Positions 51,549 through 64,000 of a DNA stretch of 64,000 nucleotides are shown here, piece by piece. The stretch is from Parasponia andersonii (taxonomy: Eukaryota; Streptophyta; Magnoliopsida; Rosales; Cannabaceae), in the NCBI GenBank assembly GCA_002914805.1, contig JXTB01000001.1:3384844-3448843 (forward strand). The letters are read 5' to 3'. The position numbers were made by a program, and so were the translations under genes. The first letter of the stretch is position 1; each line of letters begins with the position of its first letter. Below the pieces are notes generated by a model. That model made no database searches and was not told the DNA's origin. It saw nothing but the letters and a program-made list of their open reading frames with translations.

Positions 51549-52762
51549 TTGGTAAGTGAAAGCATATAAATAATTTTATACATCTTTATGAATCTATAAC
51601 GTAAGTATTAGTTAAATTATTGAAGTTCATGTTAAAATTCTTGCATTTTATTGTGACACGAATGTTGAATACATATATTTTTCGCATAACTTAGGTAGAC
51701 TAGTTAGGCTAGTGTTTTTTAAATTAGATGATATATTCGTATGAATGTCCGAGTCTGAACCTAAGAACATGCGTCGCATAACGTAAGGTATAATGCAAAG
51801 GCTTGAAAGTTCAATATATGATTGAGTTTCATAAAAAAGAAAGTCTACAAATAACATAGTCCTTAAAGTCCAATAGACATTATAAAATACCTTCAAATAC
51901 TTTGTATAACTATTATTATTATTATTAGATTCCAAAAATCAGTATGATTCGTAGTAATCAACCTATCAAGTCCTTACAATGTCTAAATGAAGTTACATCA
52001 AGTGCTACTCTTACCAAATTACAAATCTTAATGCATTCAAATCACAACCAGATAGTTATATCTTTTGGCAACGTATCACACCTATGACTTTCAAAATCTT
52101 GATGGAAAAATAAAAGATCAAGCTAGACAACCTAATAATTAAAAACTTTAATTGATTGGATTAAGTATACAAAAATTCAAAAGCTAAGTAAATCTTTTTT
52201 CACAACAATTTTCAATTTCGGAACCTAGTACTTTATACTGAAAACATCAATTAAATGACCAATTGATTAACTATTTAATAAAATGTGAATTTAAATTCAT
52301 ATTTGTTTATCTTCAAATCTAGTAAATTAAATAAGCATTCTCAATGGTACTTTAACAATTTAAATACTATAGTCAGGTTATCAACTATACAGTATTAAGA
52401 GCCACATTTAACTTTCGTAATCTAGGTCCAAGTAAAGCCACGATTACCCCATATGGTCCAACTTTATTCCGGTGCTATAGTTAAGATCTATGCTCCAAGT
52501 TATATATTTTTAGATATAAATGTATATATAGTTAACCAAAAAATATATATGTATAAAATTGTAGAAGCTTGGATAGTTTAGTTAATATACTACTGATTTT
52601 ATTCTATTCTAATGTCTAATCAAATAAAGTAATTCTTATTTCAGTACTGATTCATATTTTCAACCAAACAATGAAATATCATTCTTATTCTTATTCTGAT
52701 TCCATTCCATTACGATTCTTATTACTATTCTAATTCTATTCCGCGAACCAAATGTCCCCTAA
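51549..52762. other. AT-rich intergenic DNA, possible MITE right end
   Basis: No gene recognised; a 95-codon open frame at 51648-51935 (-) shows no known motif. At 52640-52759 the sequence (caaccaaacaatgaaatatc ... cgaaccaaatgtcccc) resembles the end of the neighbouring TAA-flanked MITE in the opposite orientation, so two related elements may abut. Confidence 0.4.
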
Positions 52763-53329
52763 GAGTCCATTTGGTTGCAGTGATGGAATAGTAATAGTAA
52801 TGATAATAGTAATCAAAATAGAATAGAAAAGAATGATAATGTAATTATATTGATTGATTGATGTGGTAGAATTAGTAACTGAATGGACATTTTTATGTTT
52901 AGTTAACTGTGAAAAAGAATAGAATTAGTTGTATAATGATAAAGATACTCTTCATTTTAATTATTTTAAACTACATTTAGCATTCAATTATTTCATTAAA
53001 TCATTTTACATTTAGCCTTATTTTATCTTATTAAATATTTTATTAATTAAATTATTTATTAAATTATTTTTCATTTAGCATAATTTTATTTTATTATTTA
53101 TTAAATTATTTTATTAATTATTTTTTATTAATTAAATTATTAAANTAATTAAATAATATTTCATTCAATTTCACTTTATAAATTGGGTGAAATAGAATTC
53201 CACATATTTTATTCCAATGGAAAAACTTTTCTTATTTAGATTTTCAAACTAAACAATGAAATTGGATCATTTTGATATTAAAAATTATTTTCATTCCATT
53301 TCATTCTATTATCCCCTCCAAACATGACC
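52763..53329. mobile_element. MITE flanked by TAA (PIF/Harbinger-like)
   Basis: The ends gagtccatttggttgcagtg and, in reverse, ggtcatgtttggaggggat are imperfect inverted repeats with the GTTTGG core common in Harbinger-type MITEs. TAA lies directly outside both ends (52760-52762, 53330-53332). The inside is AT-rich and non-coding, and includes one N at 53145. Confidence 0.6.
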
Positions 53330-53439
53330 TAAATTATAGGAAAGTTGTAGAATTGGCATGGAAAACTCTTCTTTATGGGAGGGAAATAAATCTTGATCAA
53401 AGCGGATGCTCTGTCTATCCCGAGTTGTACAATGGGCCT

Positions 53440-55030
53440 TTTTAGACTTTACGTAAGAAGATTCAAGCCCAAGTGGCCGGCTTTGGTGCAAAATGGAGGA
53501 AAAACGGAAGATTCCTTGGTGGACTTGGGATCATTTATGTGAATTGGAGGAAGGGTTTTAAAGATTTCATAGCGTTTAACCAAGCTCTTTTTTGCAAATC
53601 AAGCATGGAAACTTGTCAATAATTCCGATTCGCTAGCTACTTGAATCTTAAAGAATAAGTATTTTGTGGAAAAATATTTTATGAAGGCTCATAAATATGG
53701 CAATTCTAGTGTAATTTGGTAGAGCATTTATGGTGTCACGAGGCTTTTTTTTTTTTTGGGAACTTCACTGGAAGGTGGGTTGGGGTAGAAAGACTATAGC
53801 TTTTAGCAACCTTTGGTTTCCAAGATCTTCACGGTTTAAACTAATCACCATAACCCAACTCAAATACAGTTGATTTATCTGTGGCTAATTTGACATTAGT
53901 TCCGACGTGCAGAACGAGACTAAAGTGATAGAGGTGTTTTGGAGTATTAGTGTCCAAACTGTTTTGGCAATTTCCCTTGGGTTTTTCTGAAATGGATGAC
54001 AAAAGAGTTTGGCATGCAATTTGATTCAAATGGAGTCTTTTCAGTTTGGTTAGGCGACAAATTGAGCAATAATAGCATCTTCCAAAAGTAAAGTAGAGTG
54101 TTAAAATACAGATCACGCTAGGAAATGGTGAACTTCTTATGGAATCTGAAAATTTAACAAGATCCTGTATTTTCATTTGAAGGGCTTTATATAATATATA
54201 ATTTATGCAATGGCCAACTTATCATCTTGTAGAATTCCTTTGTCATATGTTGCTTGCATTATTTATCAAGACGATTTGGAAACAAATTTACCATGCTCTT
54301 ATTTCGTGCAAGCTCTCTGTAAAATATTAGGAGGCTAGCTTTTTTTGAGACCATATATATGTGCAGTTTCCATGGTCAAGAATTCGCAAGGCCGCTGGTA
54401 ATCTTTCTATTTAAGAAACTTTCTAAGTCTGATTTTGAGAGTCGGTATATTGTTACGTGGATGACTTGCCATAATAAAAATAAGATGGTTCATTGAAAAG
54501 AAGGAAAACCATTTGATTTCATCCTTGAAGATACTGAAAGTTGGATTCAAGAGTACCCAAGTCTTCATTAATTGTTTGTGGTCCTCCATGACCGAAAGTT
54601 CTTCAAATATATTCAGGTGGGTAGCATGAAACAGAATGTTGATACTTCAGTGCCTCCGAATGGAGATAGTATTGTCATTGGGAGTCCTTATTCGAGATCA
54701 CATGGGTGAGGTCAGAGGTACAATGTCTAAAAATACCTTAGGAGTACCAGCAGTATTTCTAGTAGAATGTATGGTGGTCACGAAGATTTGAAATCTGTTC
54801 TCTATAATAGTTTGGCAATATAAAAGATTGAGACGGATGTAAAAAGTATGGCCTCAACTATTAGAAAAAGAACTCCTTTTGTGATGGAGAGTCGATTATC
54901 AATTATGTTAATGGCTTTCTTTCTCAGCTACGAAATTCTTGTTGTACTTATATTTCAGGTTCAGGGAATTTTGCAGCACATACCTTAGCTAGCTTTAATT
55001 TTAGCATTTCTTGTCCTGTTTTAGATACCA
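53440..55030 (+). pseudogene. LINE (non-LTR retrotransposon) 3' remnant
   Basis: Broken frames give GFKDFIAFNQALF, KQAWKLVNNSDSLA, RILKNKYFVEKYFMKAHKYG and SSVIW, the well-known region after the reverse transcriptase. WKVGWGRKTIAFSNLWFP, TQLKYS and LAISLG follow from the zinc-finger-like RVT region. An RNase H-like part (NVDTSVPPNGDSIVIGS, then MSKNTLGVPAVFLVECMVV) lies near 54620-54780. Stops and frameshifts are frequent. Confidence 0.75.
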
Positions 55031-55868
55031 AATTATATATATGGTGTTATATTAAATCACTTTCTTTTTTTTTTTCAGAACAATAGTGGGGTGAATTGTA
55101 AAAAAAATACTTCGTAATTTAAGTATTCTGTAATTTAAATATTAAAGTTTAGACTTTATAAAATAATATCCTAAAATTAAGAATTTTTGAAAATTGATAC
55201 ATCGGGTTTACCTTTTGAATAACTTTAATAAGTAAAAAATAATAATACCATCAAAATTAAGAAAAAAAATAAAGAATAATCCAATTTTAATGAAAAATAT
55301 TATTATTTTTTTGTTACTAAAAATGATCAAAAAAATAATACTTTTTTTNAAGAGAGAAAGAAAGAAACTATTCAAATTTGATTTAAGGAAAATATCAAAT
55401 ATTAAGTAAAGTGGATAGATACTTATCTCATTCCCTTTATTTAGTCAAGCCAATTCATTAAATATGACACATATAAATATTGAAATGTTGAAGTGTCATT
55501 CTAATATGGACACTCATATCATGGGCTTTTCATACATTCTCTAAGAATGATACTGCTTTTTTTTTTTTTTTTAAATTCAAAGTAATCTTATTTTCTAGAA
55601 TCTTTACCAATTTTAACAGTAACTCAAAACATTTTCAGACTGGGGGGATAAGTTCTGATTGTCTCGAGGACATATATCAAGAAGGCAGTATTTGTGGGTT
55701 CATGGATAGGCATGGCACGCTGTAATGCATTGTTGCTGCGAGTGAGAGTTGCCCACTACGGATAAACTCTAACTTTCTAGACTCCATAGTTCCATGAATC
55801 CAATTTTGACTTACCATATGTCACTAACTATATATAACTAACTCATTATTCTCGCATAATAAAAATAT
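55031..55868. other. AT-rich intergenic DNA
   Basis: Homopolymer and dinucleotide runs, one N at 55349, no gene recognised. Confidence 0.5.
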
Positions 55869-56100
55869 ATACAGGCACCAATCTATGAGATTTTTTTATT
55901 TTTTTTGTTAATCTACAGGCTAATTAAAATTTATTGTACATGTTTTTTTATGATAAAAATTAGAGAGAGAGAAAAATATTAAATAATTATTATTTTTTTT
56001 TTATTTTTTTTTCTAACTATCTAAATTATGACAGTCGTTAGACTATGATCCAACAGTTAAAAAAATACCTATAAATTTTATATTGGCAACTATATATATA
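55869..56100. mobile_element. MITE copy E, TA-flanked
   Basis: The left end acaggcaccaatctatgaga is the reverse of the right end of copy A (attggtgccc). The right end attttatattggcaac is followed by a TA run (56091-56100). Inside are gacagtcgttagactatgat and caacagttaaaaaaatacct, shared with copies A and C. Confidence 0.65.
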
Positions 56101-56375
56101 TCACCCCAAATGGCAATTGTTGTTGCAATTCAAACTTTGTATTTTTTTTTGGTCACAATTCAAAGTTTGTCTTTTCTTAATCTTTCATGCAAAATAATAT
56201 GGATATGAAAATCTAATTCTAGATAAGTAATTTCAATCCCCAAATCCATACAATTGCGTGGATACTTAACGTTAAATTAATTTCTTACACAACGAAAAAC
56301 ATCTTTTCTTAGAAAGGGTAAAATACTTCTAATTCTTAAGCCATGTATGACACCATAGTTACCTTATTTTAGGAT
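56101..56375. other. AT-rich intergenic DNA between MITE copy E and the Helitron end
   Basis: No feature recognised. Confidence 0.4.
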
Positions 56376-56859
56376 CTAACGAGCGTTGATGCCCGCGCTT
56401 TTGCTGCAGATTAAATATAGAGCATAATAAATTAGTAATAAAGTATTTGTCATATTATTTACAATAGTTTATAATATTTAGCAATAGGATAATAGTTGTC
56501 TAAAGTATAGGAAAATAGTTTTTAGAGTATTACAAAACGTTAATATTCTAAAGTAGATTGATGATTTATTTTACAACTTTTGTTTTCCTTTCTTTTGCTG
56601 TTCTTCTTCACTGCAATTATAGGGGAAAAAGAAACATAATATAAAAACAAAAATTAAATTAAATTCTAAATTGGAGAAGAAGGAAAATAATGAATTTTTT
56701 TATTGTTGATGTATGAAGTATTTATTAATAAGTATAAATAAATTAGATACCTGATTAATTTTCATTTTTTTTGATGCCTCAGTTGATGCTGCTTCTGATC
56801 TGAAAGTGAGAACAATATATTATTAGTTAAATAATAGATAATATATTTTGTTTTTTATC

Positions 56860-58760
56860 AAATTAAATACAAATTGATGATTGTTTCTTATTTTTCTGTA
56901 ATTGTTTTTGGATCAGGTGTTTTTAGATCTAGGGATAAGGTTGGTATTATTTCTGTTTCAGGGATGGTGGGTAGTGCTAGAAGAGGTAATAGAGTTGATT
57001 TATCGTTATCGAATATTTTTGACACTATTGTATCAATTAATACTCCCCTGGTTCTGAAGTAAACCTGAAATATTTTTGTTTGCCCATATAATTGCTCAAT
57101 AATTGGTGTCAGTATCGTTGGATCAGTATAATCTTTTTGCATTGTCAATATTATGCACGGCTTTTTAATCAGAACTTGAGCTGCTTTTCCGAATATAGTT
57201 ATCACTATGAATCTTGTTTCAACTTCGATTTTTGTATTCAATTTATACCTGTTGGAATAGTGAGGTGGCAAAATTGTTTTTAGTATGATAAAGAAATAAT
57301 ATTTTAATTAATGACTAATAATATAAACTATAATTTTTTTTCTTATGTAAGTGAAATTGTCGTTTTTCTTATATGTAAATTAATTTGGAAAATATTAATA
57401 GGAATTATTTAGTTGTATTTTGTACCATGGAATTGGAGTTAATGTGAGATAATTATATATGTCACACCATCATCTGCTCCCTGCTTCTCGTACTTGTCTA
57501 GAGCTTTGTGGGCAAGAATTATAATACCAATCTTAATATACCTCAAATTTGTATATTGTTACTTTTACTGTATATTTCATTCCCTAAGGATAAAAAAATT
57601 GATGTTAGTTTGAATTATAATATAATGATATTTTTGTTAATATTATCATATTTATGTTAATCTGTTGTACTAATTGATCTAGCTGATTTAATTCTAAAAT
57701 TGTTTTTCTGTTTTGCAATTTCTATTGCTCTGGTGGTTAAATTTCTTTTGGAGTAGGAGCTGAAAGAAATTCAAGAAGTTGTATTATGTACTGAAACCTG
57801 AATATGATGTTGGTAAAAAAAAAAAGAGAAAAAAGAAGAATGGTAATGTTTAATAAAGATAAATAAAGTATGGCATTTTTTTTTGTTTTATAATGAAAAA
57901 GGATATACAAAGTGATTATTATTTTGTTTTCAATGCATTAATTTCAAGTATGTTTATGTTTATAAAATATATCGTTGCATATGTACTTGCAGTATAGATA
58001 TTTCCTATTTGATATAAAAATTCAAGTTAATTAGTGAATAGGTAGAATGTATGAATGTCTTTATATGTAGGTATAAAAGGGAATTATTAGTTACCTAGAT
58101 ACTACTTTATTGTTATAGATGTAAAGATGGTTATTACTGATTTTTCTGCAATTTTTACCATATCAGTATTAAATTTTTTCGCTATTTCTTCCCATAAAGT
58201 GATTTGAAGTTTCTCACTCTTGTAATTGAAATAAAATAATGTTAAAATATGATTAAAGTAAAGTATAAATGTTTTTAAATATGTAAATTTTGATGATAAT
58301 GAATTAATTACTTGATATTCTATATTGATAATTTTCGTCTCGGCGTCATTTTTTCTTTGACATTAGTTTCTTCCAGGTCATGTATTTCTGTTAGCATTCC
58401 TATAACATCTAGTAAAAGGAAAGAAAATTGATATGAAAAAATTTAAATGTGTATTAATAAATATTAGTAGAAAGATAGTATTATGACTAATAATACCTGA
58501 TAATATGTCGTGGACATCAGTTCTTGAAGGAAGGTAATTAAAGTCTATGAACTAAAATTTATGCACCGGGATGTTCGTTGTAGGTGTTGTTATTGGAGTA
58601 AAGGATATTGCTCTAGCGAATTGTAATATTGTAATGTGGGGAACAATTTTGTACTTTGGTTATTTGGTGGGATATTAAGGTTCTTGACTCGATATATTTC
58701 TCCTTCTGTAATTTGTTGTAAGATATGATCTACATCTCGAGCTCTAACTATTATGTGGAT
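56860..58760 (-). pseudogene. Helitron RPA1-like protein remnant
   Basis: An open piece (57271-56888) reads IEVETRFIVITIFGKAAQVL, then IEQLYGQTKIFQV, matching the C-terminal OB fold of replication protein A large subunit as carried by Helitrons and plant RPA relatives. Upstream pieces on the same strand (58720-58480) read QITEGEIYRVKNLNIPPN, VHKF and FIDFNYLPSRTDVHDILSGI, matching the first OB fold. The pieces are separated by stops and possible introns. Confidence 0.7.
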
Positions 58761-59249
58761 TGCTTTGTACTGTATTTTACAAAAGATTGTTTAGCTATTA
58801 TATAATGTCTTGTTAAAATTAAATGATAGAACATGTATATTTTTTGTATATTAAGTTGAACAAAAGTGTGGAATAAAGTGATTTGATGTTATTTATTTTT
58901 ACCTTATATTCAATTAAGATACAATCAAAACTTATGAGTCGTTATTGTGCTAGAGTATGCTAATATGCACTTCAATTACTCCTAAATCTCATTTGGTTTC
59001 AGTGATTATACTGCTATTGCCATTTTTTGTATTTTTTTTTTTTAATATGCAAGAATAAAAACAGTTTGGTAAGATTTAGATAATATTAAGAATATTTGGA
59101 AATTTTATATATAAAACGTCTGTAAATATATAGACAAATTTTTATTAAGATCATGCTTTAATATATAAATTAATAATATATTTTTTATGCTTGTAAAATA
59201 TTATGTAAAATTTCTTTGTAAACTATAATTTTATCGTGATTTGGATATA

Positions 59250-61213
59250 TACTGATGGATTTATTTATTAATATATATAAATTCTTAGGAGTTGTTACTC
59301 GTGATAAGGCTATATATAATTGACCATGTATAAAAATTCATCTTCTAGATAAATGTCAACTTTATTTAGTGATTGTTCTTGGCTTTTATTTATTGTCATT
59401 GCATAACAAGTTTTTACAGAAAACTGACGCCTTTTTAAACCAAAAAGCCAACTATTTCTATTCTTGGAATGTATATCTTTTCATTTTCGCTACTTGAATT
59501 TATAATTTGACCTTATATGATTCTATGTGTTAATTGTGTAATAATAAGTCTTGTTCCATTACATAATTCCATTGATTGATTTAAATTTCATAATAACATT
59601 ATAGGAGTTCCAACTTTAAGATTTAATTCATGTGGTGGTATGCCATTAAAATTTAAATTATGTAAAAATTCTTGGGGATATAAGAGGTTAAGTTCATCAA
59701 TAATTCATTTGAGGCTATTATTGTATCATAACTATAATAAGTTTTTGATTCATCGGGAATTAAAGATAATATATATGTATTTATATCGTCAATTATTTTA
59801 TTTTTTGGAGTTATTATTGCTCTATATCGTATATAGTCAATATTATCGAAGTTTTTTTTTTACAAAATCATCATATATCAAAATTTAAATTTTTTCGATT
59901 GGCTTTGATTCATATTGTATTATATATTTTTCTGGTATTTTTATCCATATAATATCTTAATTTTTAGAATCTTTTATTTCTTCTGCAGTACCATTTCCGA
60001 TGTTTAATATCCATTTTGAAAATTCTAACATCTCATTTTTTTTCCTTTCTGTGGCATTCAGATTTTTAATCTCATGTTTTCTGTTAGAGATAAAAATTTG
60101 AAATATGGCCATAAGTAAGAATTATTTATGCTTACGTTTATTATGTCTTCTTTTGTTCGAGCAGGGATAACAAGTAGAATTTACTAAAAATCGCCACCTA
60201 ATATAATTGTCATTCTACCAAAAGATTCGTCAAAATTATTTTTTAAATCTTGTAGTGTTTTGTCAAAAGCTACAAAGCAATATTTGTTATTCATCGGTGC
60301 TTCATCCCATAATATTAATGATATTTTTTCAATTAATGTTGCTATTTGGGTTCCTTTTTTGATATGATAAGTAGAGAATTTATCTGTTGATAAAGGTATT
60401 CGAAATCTTGAATGTGCAATTCTATCTTTAGGTAGTAATAATGAAGCTATTTCAGAAGATGCGATAGCTAAAACAATTCCATTATTTGATATAATTTTTG
60501 TAATAATTGTATACCACAAATAAGTCTTTCTAGTGTCTCAATGCCTATAAATAAAAAATAAGATTTTATTTTGTTGTTTAATAATTTTATAATTTATTCA
60601 TAAATATAGCGTTGTTCGTTATTTAAATTTTTTTTCTAATGTTTTCTTTTTAAAATTTATTAATGTCATAGTCTAGTTCTTCTCGCAAAAGTTTATTGTT
60701 TAAATCGTTGATTAATGTTGCTGTTGATAAAGGTAAATTAAAATTTATCAAGGTTGATGAATTTAGGTTCAGTTGCTTTTCTAGTTTATATTATACATAG
60801 TTATATAATTCGTTTTTCGAGATTTGGAACTTTAGATTATTGAATAAAGTTTTAATTTTGTATAAGATATTTTTTGTCATAAGCCTCCAATAATTTTTAA
60901 GTAATGTTGTTAGATTATTTACATTACAAAATAATAAATTTATGGTAAATAATTATCATAATAGATGTGGTGTTGACCAAAACGAGACTTCAAATATCGA
61001 TTCATTCCATTTGTTATTATCTCCCGGTAAACCTAATACATTGCAAGTTGTTTGATTTGTTAAATATGTTATACCTTTAGTGATTCGTATAGATTCGAAG
61101 CTTGTTGCGCCTTTTTGATGATTTTGTAATAGTTTTAGATAGTATAATTCTCCAGAATTTTTGTGGACATAGAAAGTGAGTCCAATTGGATATCCTGATT
61201 TTTTTGTGTTCAA
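59250..61213 (-). pseudogene. Helitron PIF1-like helicase domain remnant
   Basis: In order it reads FYVHKNSGELYYLKLLQNHQ, KGATSFESIR, NVLGLPGDNNKWNES, then KTYLWYTIITKIISNNG, IASLLLP, LILWDEAPM (Walker B-type DEAP), FGRMTIILGGDF, LNLKVGTPIMLL-like wording near 59600, and finally MTINKSQEQSLNKVDIYLED (59400-59340). The Walker A motif, normally GGTGKT, is reduced to a stop followed by DTRKT near 60525. The helicase cannot work as it stands. Confidence 0.78.
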
Positions 61214-61429
61214 ATCCTATCTTTATTATTCTATACCCATTTAGTTAGAAATTATATATATGAAAGTTTTCTAGCTTCTACATTAATTTTATTTATTTTC
61301 ATTCATTTTGTTAAAGTTGTTCTTTGAATGCTAGGTTGTCTGACTATATTATCAAGATGTTGATTTGAATGAAATATTATATTTTGCATGTATGGTAAAT
61401 GAATTGTTAATCTTTGTATTGCTAGATTT

Positions 61430-63825
61430 CTATGATGTATATTTTATTTCATCGATTTCTTTGCAAATTATTTGGCTGAATTGCTCAATGCATATATTAC
61501 TTTCAATTATTGCTCTGATTCTATCTGGGCCTTTAGTTAAATATTTAAATAAATATTTTATTAATATTGATTGTGCATATATTTCGACATTGATGTGAGC
61601 ATAAAATTTTAAATATAAGTTTATATTGTAGGGAACTACAAATCTGTTGTCTAATTTAATATTTTCTTTATGCATGTTAAATATTGTATTTTTGTGTTTA
61701 CAATTGAAAAATCCATTTTCTTCTATAATTGTTTCGTTTTTAAATTGTTTTGGGAATTTTTTAGAATAAATTGAATTTTTCATACACGGAGCATTTGTTT
61801 TGATAGCACCACATGGTCCTTGTGTCATGAATTCTACTATGATATTATATTCTTTTGATTTTTTTTTTCGGGATTTGGAGTTTTAGCTGATATAAATTTG
61901 TCAATTTGTGATGGTTTAGATAATTTTACATTAGAGCATAGCTAGAATAGAAAGTGGCAATGAGGTAGACCACGCTTCTGGAATTTAACGATATATAGAT
62001 CTATGTTGTAAGATAAACACAAAAAATAAAAGAAATAAGTTAGTTTTAGTTAGGAACAAAAGTCATATTTTATGCTATGTACTTTCATTTATTAAATTAA
62101 GTAATATTGCCTTACCTGTAATAATGGTTCCGAACACTTTTCAGTTTTAATAGTAGATAAAATTTGGTTTAATTTCATTTTAAAGATTCTTGTAATTATA
62201 TCTGGTCTGTCTTCAGATTTTTTACCGGGAATTTGATTTAAGGCAGTGTAATTTCAGGCCATTTAGGATTATATGTAAATATTATGAATAAATCATGATT
62301 TCTATACTATCTACATATTGCCATTGCATCTTGGTAATTTTAGATCATATATCGTGAGCTTCTAGTATGGCTAGATGGGAGAATATTTCTTTTGTCAATT
62401 GCTCTAGCATCTGTATCTCTTCTAATAACAGCGTCTTGGATACCTTGATAAATTTCAGATCTTAAATTGTTTTGATTTTTTCTAATATAATCTAGTTGAT
62501 CTTCTTCAACAGAAGCGTATGCATCAACTACATATTGTTGGAAAAGTCTTCAACTCTTAAATAAAGTATTACTTACATTTTCTCGTTACTATAGTTGATA
62601 GCAGTAAAATGCTCTCATAGGTATTCTGTTTGTGGAAGGTTATTTTTTTGGTTTGTCTATATTCTATCTTAGATCAGTTCTATAACTATCTTTTCCGTAT
62701 AGAAATAAGAATGGATATTATAAGGCCATGTAAGATGGATGTAATTTTGTAATTCTTTGTAAATTATTTTTTTCCGTCTTGTATTATAATATCTCTTCCT
62801 TCTTCGTATTCACCAATATCACCAACAATTAAACCTTCTATATCGTTTGATATAGATAATTTATATTGGTTATTATCAGTGGATCGTCGTCCTATCAACC
62901 TTAATTTCATGGACGGAATTTCATTTTCACTATACTTGTTTTTAACCATACGAAAAAGTTTTACTAATTTATTATTTTCGTTAAGTATTCTAATTAAATT
63001 TTCAGTTTTTAATTTTGTTAATTCTTTTATTGTATCGTCAAATAAAAATGTTGACTTTCGATTATTAACTTCATTTTCCGTTTCATATATGTATAATTGA
63101 GCAAATCTTAGAGGATTGTTATTAGTTGGTAATAATGATCCCATTGATTTTAGAAATATATGGACTGTCTGAATTTTGACATTAATTTTAAAAATATATG
63201 GACTGTCTGAATTTTGTGCAATTTATTTTATATTTGCTTCGAAAGATGTAAAGGCAAACATAGAAGTAAAGGTCTAAATATTTTTACGGAAATATGTGCT
63301 CAGGGGCCCTTTGTAATAATTAAGTAGTTGATCTAATATAAAGAGGATTTTTTAACCCGGAGAGTTTAATTTTTCCAACTTTACAAAATAGATTATATTT
63401 TGGCAGATAAGATTTTTTGATAGATTCATCAAACCAAAAACATGTGCCGCAATGTATATAGACGTAATAACAATCTCCAACATCATGATATTTATTAATA
63501 TTACCTATAATATAGAATTGGGGATGAAGATTAAAGAAGGATAATATATAAGGAATTTGATGTATAAAAAGTATAAAGGAAATTTATTTTGCACGTTATA
63601 ATTACTTGACTCTAGTAGGTCAGTTGAATGAAAAAGATATCTTTCAGAGCTTGTAAGACTTGATATTAGAATACGCCTTGGTCGGTAAATATTTTTCGAG
63701 ACCATACTGAAGTCATTGTGTTGATGATTCACAGTATCTTCCCAGTTAAATGCAGAGTCTTCATTTAGAAGACAATAAAGACATTGTTTATGGTGACGTC
63801 TTGAGGATGAAAAACTTTCTGACAT
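61430..63825 (-). pseudogene. Helitron Rep (HUH nuclease) domain remnant
   Basis: The order of pieces is N-terminal DCYYVYIHCGTCFW-like wording near 63460, TSMFAFTSFEA, MGSLLPTNNNPLRFAQLYIY (from 63144), YVVDAYASVEEDQLDYIRKN (about 62540-62480), YQDAMAICR and FTYNPKWPE. The metal-binding QKRGLPHCHFLF follows, with the HCH codons at 61962-61954, and KYLFKYLTKGPDR carries the two tyrosines. A TAG at 61944-61942 directly follows the HUH motif, and other stops are present. A tandem duplication of 38 bp lies at 63148-63216. Confidence 0.78.
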
Positions 63826-64000
63826 TGTTCTATTACTTATTTATTGGAAAAAATATTTAAAAAATATCATTATGTTAATATCTTTTTATTAAGAATTTGT
63901 GAAATAATATAGTAATGTTACTTATATATAAAATGGTTCACATTTTTTTCTTCTTTTTTTTTTGTATTTATTTGTTTTGATGATATTTGTTAATTTGTAT

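Larger units (their letters stand above)
56376..64000 (-). mobile_element. Decayed autonomous-type Helitron, extends beyond the window
   Basis: On the - strand, in order, are a Rep domain with HUH motif, a PIF1-like helicase and an RPA-like single-strand DNA-binding gene, the known layout of plant Helitrons. A likely 3' terminus reads agcgcgggcatcaacgctcg then ttag (56399-56376). It has a short AGCG/CGCT stem, and the last four bases TTAG are one change from the usual CTRR. The 5' TC end was not found, so it probably lies right of the window. Confidence 0.7.

Noticed and set aside
51648..51935. Open frame of 95 codons (-)
   Set aside because: Asn-repeat start and no recognised domain; AT-rich surroundings; not supported as a gene.

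Overview
This is nuclear DNA from a flowering plant, most likely a eudicot. The genes have many short GT-AG introns, the intergenic DNA is very AT-rich, and there are plant-type LTR retrotransposons, LINEs, a Helitron, MITEs and an inserted chloroplast fragment. The species cannot be named from the window. There is one assembly gap of 541 N (25198-25738) and two single Ns (53145, 55349).

Left part (1-8.5 kb): the 3' half of a TASH3 gene (SH3-domain subunit of the TPLATE endocytic adaptor complex) on the + strand converges on a 3-ketoacyl-CoA synthase (KCS) gene on the - strand. The KCS reading frame is intact, but the catalytic histidine is replaced by valine. From 8.5 to 20.2 kb lie MITEs in TA microsatellites, an LTR-like stretch, a decayed Ty3/gypsy gag and a 3.5 kb solo-LTR-like element inserted in it. 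From 20.2 to 21.0 kb are remnants of a LINE RNase H domain and a PPR gene.

Centre (21.2-24.8 kb): a complete two-exon gene on the - strand for a protein of about 1055 residues. It has the full fold of a plant autoinhibited Ca2+-ATPase (ACA, type P2B), yet nearly every signature motif needed for phosphorylation and Ca2+ binding is altered while the frame stays open. I read it as a pseudoenzyme and consider it the most interesting coding feature. From 25 to 34 kb there is AT-rich DNA with a MITE, a second LTR-like element and a diverged direct duplication.

Right part: 34.2-41.2 kb holds a complete eight-exon NUP133 nucleoporin gene (- strand, about 1317 aa). From 42.2 to 46.6 kb is a 4.36 kb LTR element with a target duplication and a matching empty-site sequence nearby. 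Its tRNA primer-binding site is on the - strand, while its only protein-coding sequence (a Transposase_28-like antisense ORF) is on the + strand. One end of that coding unit is repeated in inverted orientation in both LTRs, so transcripts would be self-complementary. From 47 kb onward there are a third LTR-like element, a chloroplast ycf2 fragment, a TAA-flanked MITE, a LINE pseudogene, another TA-flanked MITE and, from 56.4 kb to the window edge, a decayed Helitron with Rep, PIF1 helicase and RPA-like genes.

The host genes do not form a cluster. TASH3 (endocytosis), KCS (very-long-chain lipids), the ACA-like protein and NUP133 (nuclear pore) are independent housekeeping or family genes separated by repeats.
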